A stretch of DNA of 64,000 bases from Bacillus sp. SA1-12 (lineage in GTDB: Bacteria; Bacillota; Bacilli; Bacillales; Bacillaceae). A program made the translations under genes and the position numbers. Every line of letters begins with the position of its first letter. Positions within the stretch are counted from its first letter, which is position 1. Under the pieces are notes generated by a model. The model did not search any database and was not told where the DNA came from. It saw only the letters and a list, made by a program, of their open reading frames with translations. The stretch is from positions 1 through 64,000 of the forward strand of contig NZ_LATZ01000008.1 in the NCBI RefSeq assembly GCF_000981385.1. The letters run 5' to 3'. Of this stretch, positions 55,847-64,000 are shown in pieces.

Positions 55847-57190
55847 ATGGCTAGTAAAAATTATTACGACGTAACAGAGTGGCCTGTCGGTAATCCGTAT
55901 GAGGATATTGGTGAGGTAATCAATAGCATTATAGCAGATATTAAAAGTAGGCAAACGGACACTGATGTGAATAAAGGCGGAAAGCCGGGTGCGGTTATCT
56001 ATATCCCACCGGGAGATTATCATCTTGGCAGTCAAGTAGTTATAGATATCAGTTATCTTAAAATTATGGGTTCTGGACACGGGTTTACATCTTCGAGTAT
56101 TCGTTTTAATACTTCTGAGAATGAATGGGCGGATTTGCATGAATTGTGGCCGGGAGGAAGTCGCATACTCGTAGATATTCCCCTAGAAGTAAATGACGAG
56201 GAATATAAAGGAGCTGCATTTTATATTGAACGAAGTGGAAATCCCCGAATAAGTTCGGTAGAGTTTTCTGACTTTTGTATTGATGGTTTGCATTTTATTG
56301 AAGATGGTTCAGGAGAAACAAATCCGGAAAACACATACACTAACGGGAAAACGGGTATTTATGTTGCAAGTGCTTGTGACTCATTTCGGATTACAGGCAT
56401 GGGGTTTGTGTATTTAGAGCATGGAATTACTATTTATCATGCAGATGCACTGACTATACATGATAATTTCATAGCTGAATGTGGTAACTGTATTGAACTA
56501 CGAGGTTGGGGACAGGCTTCAAAAATAACCGATAACTTGATAGGAGCCGGTTTTAAAGGATATTCAATTTACGCTCAAAATTTTGGTGGACTTTTGATTA
56601 CAGCGAATAATGTTTTTCCACGAGGTGCGAGCAGTATCTATTTTGATGGTGTGACACGTTCCAGTATCACAAATAATAGACTTCATTCATTTTATCCAGG
56701 AATGGTGGTATTCAGGGAAAATTGTTCGGAAAACTTGGTTTCTTCAAATCACTTTTTACGTGACCATGAACCTTGGACTCCTTTTCTGGGAATAGACAAT
56801 GGTTTAGATGATTTGTATGGTCTTCTCTATATCAGTGGCAATAATAATTCTGTAATTGCTAATCACTTTTCTGAAGTTATTAATACTCAAAACATCATGC
56901 CGGTAGGTGCAACACCTGTAATCATACGTATTGTTTCGGGTAATGGAAATTATATTTCTAATAATCATGTTGTTGCCACGGAGGTTCATGCTAAGATAAG
57001 TGATTCTTGTTTCTCTGCGCAAGTAGACGCTTTGTTGACTACCGAAGCATCAAAGCCGCTTACCGTAACAACAGTATTGGTAGAAAAAGAATCGCTTCAA
57101 AATACGATTCTTGATTCGGGAAGTGATGCACAGGTTGTTATGGACAAGACTGTAAATGCATTCAGAGCCACTCCAACGCTAGGAGCATAA
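55847..57190 (+). CDS. GH91 inulin fructotransferase or difructose-anhydride hydrolase
   Basis: A 447-residue right-handed beta-helix enzyme. YYDVTEWPVG at the start, GGKPGAVIYIPPGDYHLGSQ, ITGMGFVYLEHGITIYHADA and MIAECGN-like FIAECGNCIEL follow the known DFA III-forming inulin fructotransferases closely. A stop codon lies five codons before ATG 55847, so no signal peptide is possible in this frame. Family fructotransferases are normally secreted, whereas DFA III hydrolases, also GH91, act in the cytosol. This copy may therefore be the intracellular hydrolase. It is a single gene at the end of the fructan locus. Confidence 0.82.
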   Translation: MASKNYYDVTEWPVGNPYEDIGEVINSIIADIKSRQTDTDVNKGGKPGAVIYIPPGDYHLGSQVVIDISYLKIMGSGHGFTSSSIRFNTSENEWADLHELWPGGSRILVDIPLEVNDEEYKGAAFYIERSGNPRISSVEFSDFCIDGLHFIEDGSGETNPENTYTNGKTGIYVASACDSFRITGMGFVYLEHGITIYHADALTIHDNFIAECGNCIELRGWGQASKITDNLIGAGFKGYSIYAQNFGGLLITANNVFPRGASSIYFDGVTRSSITNNRLHSFYPGMVVFRENCSENLVSSNHFLRDHEPWTPFLGIDNGLDDLYGLLYISGNNNSVIANHFSEVINTQNIMPVGATPVIIRIVSGNGNYISNNHVVATEVHAKISDSCFSAQVDALLTTEASKPLTVTTVLVEKESLQNTILDSGSDAQVVMDKTVNAFRATPTLGA

Positions 57191-57731
57191 ATAATATATT
57201 CAACTATGTTTTTTTGTGGTAGTTTTTATTCCAAAGTTTCAATAAGTCGGACACTTGAATTATTTCGTTTGTCATTTAATTTTTGGGGTGCTTCCTAGCG
57301 ATGGAAGTGCCTCTTTTTATAGTGTTTCCCATATTTGGATAAGTGCCAATAAAGTAGACAGAAAAAAGGAATCATAGGTATATGTACCGTAACAATCCGT
57401 TGTTGATGGACAAACATGTAGGGATAGGCTAAGAAAAAAACTTTTATAATTATCATGAAGTTGAATTTGTAGGTTTGGATTCTAATCATTGATAGGTTTT
57501 TAGTATTAATCAAAAAAAATTTTTAATCTTAATTAAATATTAATAAGTGTCCATACGTAATTATTTTACTGGTGACTATACAAAATGAAACATAATATAT
57601 TAATAGACATTATTTTTCGACCATTTAGACCAAAAAATTACTATGTTAGAAAATATTACAAATAAATAGATGTTTTTATTTTTAAAGATTACTATAATAA
57701 AAACTTATTTAATTGGAGAAAGGGAACACAT
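57191..57731. other. Intergenic region
   Basis: Very AT-rich. A weak stem (CTTCC with GGAAG near 57287-57306, then CTTTTTA) may end the GH91 transcript. A minus-strand 72-codon frame (57513-57295) lacks a ribosome site and is not called. Confidence 0.4.
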
Positions 57732-58076
57732 ATGGGCTATTATATTACAAAAAAACAATTAGCTACCCTTTATAATGAGATTAGCAAAGAAATCTTTAGT
57801 ATAGGTGTACATGATCAAAAGATAGATATTATTGAAAATAAAGTATTTATCATTGCAAGTTCAAAGCGTATGCCTGCATTGGATGCACTAAAAGATGAAT
57901 ATAGTGAACTCGTCTTTTCACTTGATTCCGCTTTATCATCAAGGTATAAAAAGCTGTTAAAAGAGAGATTAGAAAAATCATTAAATGTAAATATAAGTTC
58001 TGTTTTTAGAGATTACGATCCAGTTCAGGGGACAGCGTGTACGGTTATTTGTTTTGAGAATTCGATAAATAGATAA
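57732..58076 (+). CDS. DUF2294 / MpsC-type protein
   Basis: A 114-residue protein of the DUF2294 (MpsC) family: an N-terminal helix (LATLYNEISKEIFSIGV), the KVFIIASSKRMPALDAL strand-helix, SSRYKKLLKERLEKSLNVNI, and an ending TACTVICFEN. Members occur with membrane-potential-generating MpsAB-like modules and next to redox genes, but the role of the lone protein is not clear. GGAG lies before ATG 57732. It has its own terminator before the Rieske gene. Confidence 0.7.
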   Translation: MGYYITKKQLATLYNEISKEIFSIGVHDQKIDIIENKVFIIASSKRMPALDALKDEYSELVFSLDSALSSRYKKLLKERLEKSLNVNISSVFRDYDPVQGTACTVICFENSINR

Positions 58077-58164
58077 ATAGAATAATTGAAGAAAACACAT
58101 TAATATGTTTTTTCTTTAATCATTAAAATAAAGTTACGGGTGCTTAACCTCTGTTTACGGAAGG

Positions 58165-58223
58165 AAAGAGTCGTGAAAACAAAAGATGAATAATTCATCC
58201 TTTGTTTTCACGGCTCTTTTTCT
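58165..58223 (+). terminator. Strong Rho-independent terminator
   Basis: AAAGAGTCGTGAAAACAAA (from 58165) pairs with TTTGTTTTCACGGCTCTTT (to 58219) with few mismatches, the inner GATGAAT-ATTCATC extends the stem, and T-rich sequence follows. It separates the MpsC-type gene from the Rieske cluster. Confidence 0.88.
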
Positions 58224-58298
58224 TTAAATCATGCTTTAGAGAGGGGGATATTCTGAAAAATAACTAATAAATAATTTCTGAAGGAAGGATGAAATGTT

Positions 58299-59351
58299 AT
58301 GAAAGAAAGTACAAAAATACAAAAAAATAAAAAATACTCCGAGTATCCTAGAGACTGCACCTTTACATTGGAAGATTGGAATGTTTTAAGTAAATATTGG
58401 TTCCCTATTGCAAGATCGGAGGAAGTTACCGATAAACCATTAGCTATTAAGCTCCTTGATGTAAACTTGGTAACTTATCGAACCAAAAATAAAATTGTTG
58501 TTGCACGTGACCTTTGTGTACATCGTGGCGTTCCTCTTAGTATGGGGTGGGTAGATGGAGAAGAAATTGTTTGTCCTTATCATGGGTTTCGATATGCAAC
58601 AGATGGGAAATGCACTGCTATTCCAGCTCATCCAGATGCAAAGATATCCCCACGTTTATGCATGAAGGTTTATCCAGTAGTAGAACGCTTCGGATTAGTC
58701 TGGACCTCAATTACAGGAGAGATTAATAATCTTCCATCATTCTCTGCGTGGGATGATACAAGCTTTCAACAGATTGTCTGCCCATCTTTTGATATTAAAG
58801 GTTCATCTGGAAGGCAAGTGGAAGGATTTTTAGATGTCGCTCACTTTGCATGGGTGCATACAGACTCATTTGCAGATCGTAATAATACTATCGTTCCAAG
58901 ATATCAAGTAGACACTATGGAGTATGGTTTGCATGTGGAATATATAAGCTCTGTAAGTAATTATCCAAAGGCGTTTCAGCATCGTAATCCAGAAGGTTTT
59001 GAATGGCTGCGTGTCTTTGATGTTTATCCTCCTTTTACAGCTACCTTAAAGGTTTACTTTCCGAACGGTGGAGAATTATGGATTATGAATGCAGTAAGTC
59101 CAATCTCTGCTAGAGAAACAAGATTATTTGCACCAATAGCACGTAATTTTGATAAGGAATCTCCAATAGAAGATGTGTATGCATTTAATCTTCAAATTTT
59201 TATGGAAGATAGAGAAATGGTTGAAAATCAAAAGCCTGAAGATTTACCATTGGACCTTCAAATGGAGGCTCATATTAATGCAGATAAAACATCAATTGCT
59301 TATAGGAAACTTCTAAAACAAATAGGTCTTGGAGATCTATATACAAGTTAA
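58299..59351 (+). CDS. Rieske-type aromatic/amine ring-hydroxylating oxygenase
   Basis: A 350-residue oxygenase subunit. The Rieske [2Fe-2S] ligands are in CVHRGVPLSMGW and CPYHGFRY (C-x-H...C-x2-H, about residues 73-93). The mononuclear iron site is in EGFLDVAHFAWVHTDSF (two His and an Asp, about 183-190). Single-subunit enzymes of this type (VanA-like) demethylate or hydroxylate small molecules using a reductase and ferredoxin, which follow here. GGAAGGA lies before ATG 58299. Substrate unknown; the creatininase neighbour hints at a nitrogen compound. Confidence 0.9.
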   Translation: MKESTKIQKNKKYSEYPRDCTFTLEDWNVLSKYWFPIARSEEVTDKPLAIKLLDVNLVTYRTKNKIVVARDLCVHRGVPLSMGWVDGEEIVCPYHGFRYATDGKCTAIPAHPDAKISPRLCMKVYPVVERFGLVWTSITGEINNLPSFSAWDDTSFQQIVCPSFDIKGSSGRQVEGFLDVAHFAWVHTDSFADRNNTIVPRYQVDTMEYGLHVEYISSVSNYPKAFQHRNPEGFEWLRVFDVYPPFTATLKVYFPNGGELWIMNAVSPISARETRLFAPIARNFDKESPIEDVYAFNLQIFMEDREMVENQKPEDLPLDLQMEAHINADKTSIAYRKLLKQIGLGDLYTS

Positions 59352-59412
59352 GGTGTATCTTTTTATAAACTAAATTTTTAATAATAAAAATTGGTATATT
59401 GGAGGATTTAGA

Positions 59413-60408
59413 TTGAAAAAAGATTCGAAGATATATGACATTACAATTATTGGAGGAGGTCCAACAGGGCTCTTTGCATCCTTCTACGGAGGAATGCGAA
59501 ATTCATCTGTGAAAATTATCGAAAGTTTACCTCAGCTTGGGGGCCAGCTTTCAACTCTTTATCCTGAAAAATATATTTATGATGTAGCTGGTTTTCCAAA
59601 AATAAGGGCACAAGAGTTAGTTAATAGACTTAAAGAACAAACGAAACAATTCAGTCCAACGATTTGTTTAGAACAAGTCGCGAAAGATCTTGAGATTCAG
59701 GAAAATGGTCTAATTAAACTTACTACCGATATAGAAGAACATATAACAAAAACCATAATTATTACTGCTGGAAATGGTGCATTTCAACCAAGAAAGATGG
59801 AGCTTGAGGGAGTCGAACAATATGAAGGAAAAAACCTTCATTATTTTATTAATAATATGGAAATATTTAGAAACAAAAAAGTTGTTGTTTTTGGGGGAGG
59901 GGATTCTGCTGTTGATTGGGCACTGATGCTTGAATCAATCGCGGAAAAAGTAACTCTCGTTCATCGAAGGGACAAATTTCGAGCACATGAACATAGTGTT
60001 GAGCAACTTCAGGATTCAAACGTTACAATAAAAACTCCCTATGTACCACTAGAAATAATAGGGGACAACAATCGAATCAACGCTGTAGTGCTTGAAAAGG
60101 TCAAAGGGCACACGACAGAAATAATTGAAGTAGATGATGTGATTGTTAATTTTGGTTTTGTATCTTCACTTGGCTCTATAAAAGACTGGGGATTAGAGAT
60201 TGATAGAAATTCAATTGTGGTCAATTCAAAAATGGAAACGAATATTCCAGGAGTTTATGCTGCTGGTGATGTCTGTACATTTAATGGAAAAGTAAAATTG
60301 ATTGCAACAGGCTTTGGAGAAGCACCAACTGCAGTAAATAATGCAAAATCTTATTTGGATCCAAAAGCAAAAGTACAACCGCTACATAGTACATCTGTTT
60401 TTTCTTAG
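59413..60408 (+). CDS. Ferredoxin-NADP reductase, thioredoxin-reductase-like type
   Basis: A 331-residue flavoprotein of the YumC type. FAD-binding [16 protein letters not shown] near the N-terminus, the family stretch [17 protein letters not shown], the NADP-binding [13 protein letters not shown], and the C-terminal [17 protein letters not shown] are all present; no CxxC redox pair, which excludes a true thioredoxin reductase. TTG start after GGAGG. It would pass electrons from NADPH to the ferredoxin encoded next and on to the Rieske oxygenase. Confidence 0.92.
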   Translation: MKKDSKIYDITIIGGGPTGLFASFYGGMRNSSVKIIESLPQLGGQLSTLYPEKYIYDVAGFPKIRAQELVNRLKEQTKQFSPTICLEQVAKDLEIQENGLIKLTTDIEEHITKTIIITAGNGAFQPRKMELEGVEQYEGKNLHYFINNMEIFRNKKVVVFGGGDSAVDWALMLESIAEKVTLVHRRDKFRAHEHSVEQLQDSNVTIKTPYVPLEIIGDNNRINAVVLEKVKGHTTEIIEVDDVIVNFGFVSSLGSIKDWGLEIDRNSIVVNSKMETNIPGVYAAGDVCTFNGKVKLIATGFGEAPTAVNNAKSYLDPKAKVQPLHSTSVFS

Positions 60409-60434
60409 TGTAGAAAGGAGATAAGATATATTAA

Positions 60435-60692
<258 letters not shown>

Positions 60693-60991
60693 AAGTACTT
60701 TTTACTGTTATCGGAGAATTAGTTTTATTACATTCTTCATTTCCTTCTATTTTATCTTGGGTATGTTAGATAACATTACAATGATTCTGAATTTTTGGTT
60801 AATTCAAACAAATGTATTTATCTTTTTTTACAAATGTGTCAATGATTATTCAAATGTTTTATATTAAAATTGGTTCAAGTGTTACATCTTTTAACATCAG
60901 ATAGATGGATTTATGTAGGTATAGTATTAATGCCGTGAGATAATCTAACATTGTTTGGAGTGTATAAATCCATTAGGAAAGGTTGATAGAT
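60693..60991. other. Intergenic region before creatininase gene
   Basis: About 300 bases, AT-rich. It must carry the promoter of the creatininase-ABC-oxidase genes, but I see no consensus promoter, operator palindrome or terminator that I would commit to. Confidence 0.4.
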
Positions 60992-61816
60992 ATGCTAAAC
61001 GAAAGGTACAAGGGTATTGCATTTGAAAAAAGATTTTTTCCTCGTCTGACGACAGAAGAGGTGAAAGAATTAAGAAAGGATGATGCATTAATTATTCTCC
61101 CCATTGGAGCGATTGAACAGCATGGTCCTCATTTACCTATTTATACTGATACTTTAATTGGAGAAGGATTGTTGATTCAGGCATTTGAACTGCTTGATGA
61201 AGATGAGAATATTTGGATTTTACCACCTTTACCATATGGGAAAAGCACCGAACACGTTGGCATGCCGGGTACGATTACCCTATCGGCCTCAACGTTACAA
61301 TCAGTTGTGATGGATATTGCAAAAAGTGTTCATGTAAGTGGATTTAAAAGACTTCTCTTGTTTAATACGCATGGGGGCAACCATGATTTATTAAATATGA
61401 TTTCAAGAGAAATTAGAATCGAAACAGGAATAATGGTATTTCGATTAAATCCTGGCTCATCAAAAACAAATTCACTGATCACTGAACAAGAGCAAAAGTA
61501 TGGCATACATGGGGGAGACGTAGAAACCTCTATGGTACTTCATTATAAAAACAACTGGGTTCATCCTGAAAAATGCCCAACTGAATTTATAAGTTTACCA
61601 GAGAATACTAAGCATCTTTATTTAAAAGGAACTAGCTATTTTGCATGGGTAATCAATGATATTTCTACGTCAGGTGTAGCTGGTGATGCTAAAAAAGCTA
61701 CTTTAGAGAAAGGAATAGAAATTAATAGATTTGTTTCTGAATCACTAGCTGAAGCATTAAGAGAAATGCGTCGTTTTGATATAGATGAAATAAATAACAA
61801 AATGGTCAAACAGTAA
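60992..61816 (+). CDS. Creatininase-family amidohydrolase
   Basis: A 274-residue metal-dependent hydrolase. The metal ligands are visible in IGAIEQHGPHLPIYTD, NTHGGNHDL and HGGDVETSM. Creatininase opens the creatinine ring; others of the family act on formamides in cofactor synthesis (MftE, ArfB). The frame opens at TTG 60983, but AGGAAAGG sits before ATG 60992. It is followed closely by an ABC ATPase gene, suggesting uptake and hydrolysis of a small cyclic or linear amide. Confidence 0.9.
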   Translation: MLNERYKGIAFEKRFFPRLTTEEVKELRKDDALIILPIGAIEQHGPHLPIYTDTLIGEGLLIQAFELLDEDENIWILPPLPYGKSTEHVGMPGTITLSASTLQSVVMDIAKSVHVSGFKRLLLFNTHGGNHDLLNMISREIRIETGIMVFRLNPGSSKTNSLITEQEQKYGIHGGDVETSMVLHYKNNWVHPEKCPTEFISLPENTKHLYLKGTSYFAWVINDISTSGVAGDAKKATLEKGIEINRFVSESLAEALREMRRFDIDEINNKMVKQ

Positions 61817-61831
61817 AGGAGGCAATTAGAT

Positions 61832-62635
61832 TTGAGTCAAACTATACCAATAATAACTGAAGAGAAACAGTTAGCTTTAGTACATCCAGTCGTTTATATG
61901 AAAAATGTGAGTAAAGTGTATCCTAATGGAAAAACAGCTGTTCAGAATGTCAGCTTAGACATCAATCAGGGAGAGTTTATTTCGTTCGTTGGACCTTCAG
62001 GATGTGGAAAATCTACAATCTTTAATATGATATCTGGAATTATTACTCACTCTGCAGGAGAACTAGAAATTCTAGGTACAACACCTACGCTTGCTCAACA
62101 ACAAAGTACCGATGTGTCTTTCGTCTTCCAAGAACCAACTCTACTTCCATGGCGTACTGTTTTAGATAATGTCATGCTTCCTTTAGAATTCCGTCATTTT
62201 ACTAAACAAGAAAAAATTGAAAAAACTCATCACATCCTTGACATGGTCGGATTGTCAGATTATACAAAGGCGCTCCCACGAGAACTTTCAGGCGGGATGA
62301 AAATGCGTGTATCCATTGCACGGGCACTTGTTGCAAAACCGAAATTACTCTTAATGGATGAACCGTTTGGTGCACTAGATGAGATTACAAGACAGAATTT
62401 ACAATCAGAGCTCCTAAGCATTTGGAAAGCGGAAAAAATGACGGTTTTGTTCATTACCCATAATGTGTTTGAAGCAGTTTATTTGTCAACAAAGATAGCA
62501 GTTATGACACCTAGTCCAGGGAAAATTGAATCAATTGTTGAGGTTCCGCTTCCATTTCCTCGGCAAGAAGATCTTAGAACATCCTATGAATTTAGTGATA
62601 TCGCTGCAAAAGTATCACAAGATTTAAAGTTTTAA
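61832..62635 (+). CDS. NrtD/SsuB/TauB-type ABC transporter ATPase
   Basis: A 267-residue ATPase. Walker A GPSGCGKST, Q-loop FVFQEPTLLPWRTV, signature LSGGMKMRVSIARAL and Walker B LLLMDEPFGALDE are intact; the LLPWRT stretch is typical of the nitrate/sulfonate/taurine class of importers. AAAGGAGG precedes the TTG start. The permease and binding protein are not in the window and may lie downstream. Confidence 0.92.
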   Translation: MSQTIPIITEEKQLALVHPVVYMKNVSKVYPNGKTAVQNVSLDINQGEFISFVGPSGCGKSTIFNMISGIITHSAGELEILGTTPTLAQQQSTDVSFVFQEPTLLPWRTVLDNVMLPLEFRHFTKQEKIEKTHHILDMVGLSDYTKALPRELSGGMKMRVSIARALVAKPKLLLMDEPFGALDEITRQNLQSELLSIWKAEKMTVLFITHNVFEAVYLSTKIAVMTPSPGKIESIVEVPLPFPRQEDLRTSYEFSDIAAKVSQDLKF

Positions 62636-62659
62636 TAGGCGTAAATAGGAGGAGATCAC

Positions 62660-63994
62660 ATGTGGATTAAACATTTTATAGAATTATTAGGTGAAGAAAA
62701 GGTATTAATCTCAGAATCTGTGATAGAACGATTATCAAAAGATTATTATTGGTATTCCCCAGTACTATATAAACATCTTAAAGATAAGGTAGCTGATTGC
62801 GCTGTTCAGCCAGAAACAATTGACGAATTAAAGACGATTGTTGCCTTTGCTGTTAATAATCGTGTTCCAATTACAGTAAGAGGAGCTGGAACAGGGAATT
62901 ACGGCCAAGCAATCCCTTTAGATGGTGGAATTATTTTAGATGTAACTAAGCTTGACAGTATTATCGAAATAAATGAAACAACCGCCCATGTTCAAGCTGG
63001 TGTAAAACTTGGTGTATTAGAAAAAAATTTACGTCAGCAAGGAAAGGAATTAAGAATCTACCCAAGCACCTATATGAAAGCTACCGTTGGAGGGTTTTTA
63101 TGCGGTGGATCAGGCGGGATTGGTTCTATACGCTGGGGGAATTTATGGGATGGAAACATTCAATCGATTACGGTTATGACAATGGAAGAGGAGCCTCAAA
63201 TATTAACGGTAAGTGGGGAAGACATGGAGGCTTATATACATAACTACGGAACAACTGGCATTGTAATAGAAGTAACTTTATTCATTGAACCAAAAGTTGA
63301 TTGGGTTCAGCACATTGTATCTTTTGATACATTTCAGCTCGCTGTTAAATTCAGTGATGCTCTTGCTCACAATGAAGGAATCTTTAAACGCTTAGTTTCA
63401 GTATGCGAATGGCCAATTCCTACTCACTTTCAAGGGTTAAAAAAATTCCTCAAGGATGGCAAATCTATTGTTATGTTAGAAATAGAGGAAGAAGCCGAAG
63501 AAAAGCTTATGCAACTTGCCTATGAATATGAGGGGGAACTTTCCTTTAAAATCCCAGCAGAACAGTATCAAAAAGGATTAAAGCTATCTGATTTTACTTG
63601 GAATCATGCAACGTTATGGGCACATAAGCACGGTGAAAATTTGACGTATTTGCAAGCTAGGTTTGACAAGCAAAGAGTTTTTGAGCAAATGAATGCTATT
63701 CGTACAAAATACGGTTTTGAAGTTCAATTTCATTTTGAATTTATAAAAATAAAAGGAGAAGTAACACCTGCGTCCCTGCCAGTATTAACTTATCATTCAG
63801 AGGAACGATTAAATGAGATCATTGATTTCTTCGAAAGTGTGGGTGTACAAATTAATAATCCGCATACCTATCTGTTAGGGTTTGGTGGATATAACCTAAG
63901 AATGCGTGAAATAGAAAAACTGAAGCGGAAAAACGATCCTTATGGTTTATTGAATCCTGGAAAAATCCCTATCAATAAAGAGATATTTCAATAA
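62660..63994 (+). CDS. FAD-linked oxidase, GlcD/PCMH type
   Basis: A 444-residue flavoenzyme. The FAD-binding domain shows ITVRGAGTGNYGQAIPLDGG and YPSTYMKATVGGFLCGGSGG-like stretches, and the ending NDPYGLLNPGKIP is typical of glycolate oxidase/lactate dehydrogenase-type FAD oxidases. AGGAGGAG precedes ATG 62660. It closes the visible operon and probably oxidises a hydroxy-acid or similar product of the pathway. Confidence 0.87.
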   Translation: MWIKHFIELLGEEKVLISESVIERLSKDYYWYSPVLYKHLKDKVADCAVQPETIDELKTIVAFAVNNRVPITVRGAGTGNYGQAIPLDGGIILDVTKLDSIIEINETTAHVQAGVKLGVLEKNLRQQGKELRIYPSTYMKATVGGFLCGGSGGIGSIRWGNLWDGNIQSITVMTMEEEPQILTVSGEDMEAYIHNYGTTGIVIEVTLFIEPKVDWVQHIVSFDTFQLAVKFSDALAHNEGIFKRLVSVCEWPIPTHFQGLKKFLKDGKSIVMLEIEEEAEEKLMQLAYEYEGELSFKIPAEQYQKGLKLSDFTWNHATLWAHKHGENLTYLQARFDKQRVFEQMNAIRTKYGFEVQFHFEFIKIKGEVTPASLPVLTYHSEERLNEIIDFFESVGVQINNPHTYLLGFGGYNLRMREIEKLKRKNDPYGLLNPGKIPINKEIFQ

Positions 63995-64000
63995 AATAGA

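Noticed and set aside
57295..57513. 72-codon minus-strand frame after the GH91 gene
   Set aside because: No ribosome site and no motif; in an AT-rich gap.

Overview
The window looks like a chromosomal segment of a low-GC, endospore-forming Gram-positive of the Bacillaceae. The evidence is AT-rich sequence, AGGAGG-type ribosome sites, frequent TTG and GTG starts, a complete gerA-family germinant-receptor operon, a Bacillus-type ferredoxin and ferredoxin reductase, and cre-like sites. The species cannot be told from the sequence alone. Much of the window is carbohydrate-utilisation DNA carrying many broken genes and gene fossils.

Layout: (1) 1-4.6 kb: the 3' end of an IS21-type element, a group II intron with a frameshifted reverse transcriptase/HNH protein, a DUF523 gene and a broken coiled-coil gene. 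(2) 5.3-8.2 kb: a large GAF-PAS-PAS-PAS histidine kinase, followed by fossils of a GH32 enzyme and a CPCC protein. (3) 9.2-27.2 kb: an alpha-glucan (probably isomaltodextran/dextran) locus. It holds seven tandem LacI-type operators, a MalE/F/G-like importer, a LacI regulator, a sugar-binding pseudogene, a lyase pseudogene, a GH31 alpha-glucosidase, a GH13 alpha-1,6-glucosidase, a secreted GH27-type isomaltodextranase and a truncated GH13 cyclomaltodextrinase. (4) 27.2-35.8 kb: small membrane and soluble ORFs, a 54-bp MITE, a gerA-type A-C-B operon with a candidate D gene on the other strand, a GNAT enzyme, a broken homocysteine methyltransferase, and a region with an orphan promoter. (5) 35.8-57.2 kb: a fructan locus. 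It begins with a GH91-like protein carrying a twin-arginine signal beside its own tatA-tatC pair, then a decayed JAB/ThiF gene, a LacI regulator with three phased operators, an LplABC-type importer, fructokinase, cytosolic GH32, a YesL protein, an RbsBAC-type importer, a 1202-residue secreted GH32 with modules inserted in its propeller, and a signal-less GH91 enzyme. (6) 57.7-64 kb: an MpsC/DUF2294 protein and an oxidative catabolic cluster with Rieske oxygenase, ferredoxin reductase, ferredoxin, creatininase-family amidohydrolase, NrtD/SsuB-type ATPase and FAD-linked oxidase.

How the parts may work together: in the alpha-glucan locus, secreted GH27 would cut alpha-1,6-glucan, the MalEFG-like importer would bring in short oligosaccharides, and GH31 and GH13 enzymes would release glucose under LacI control. 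In the fructan locus, secreted GH32 and the Tat-exported GH91-like protein would act on inulin or levan outside. Two ABC importers would bring in fructooligosaccharides or difructose anhydrides. The cytosolic GH91 (possibly a DFA hydrolase) and GH32 would yield fructose for the fructokinase. The pairing of a GH91-like Tat substrate with private Tat genes, bracketed by a second GH91 gene in a fructan locus, is the most novel-looking feature. Pathway direction and substrates are inferred from family membership and gene order.
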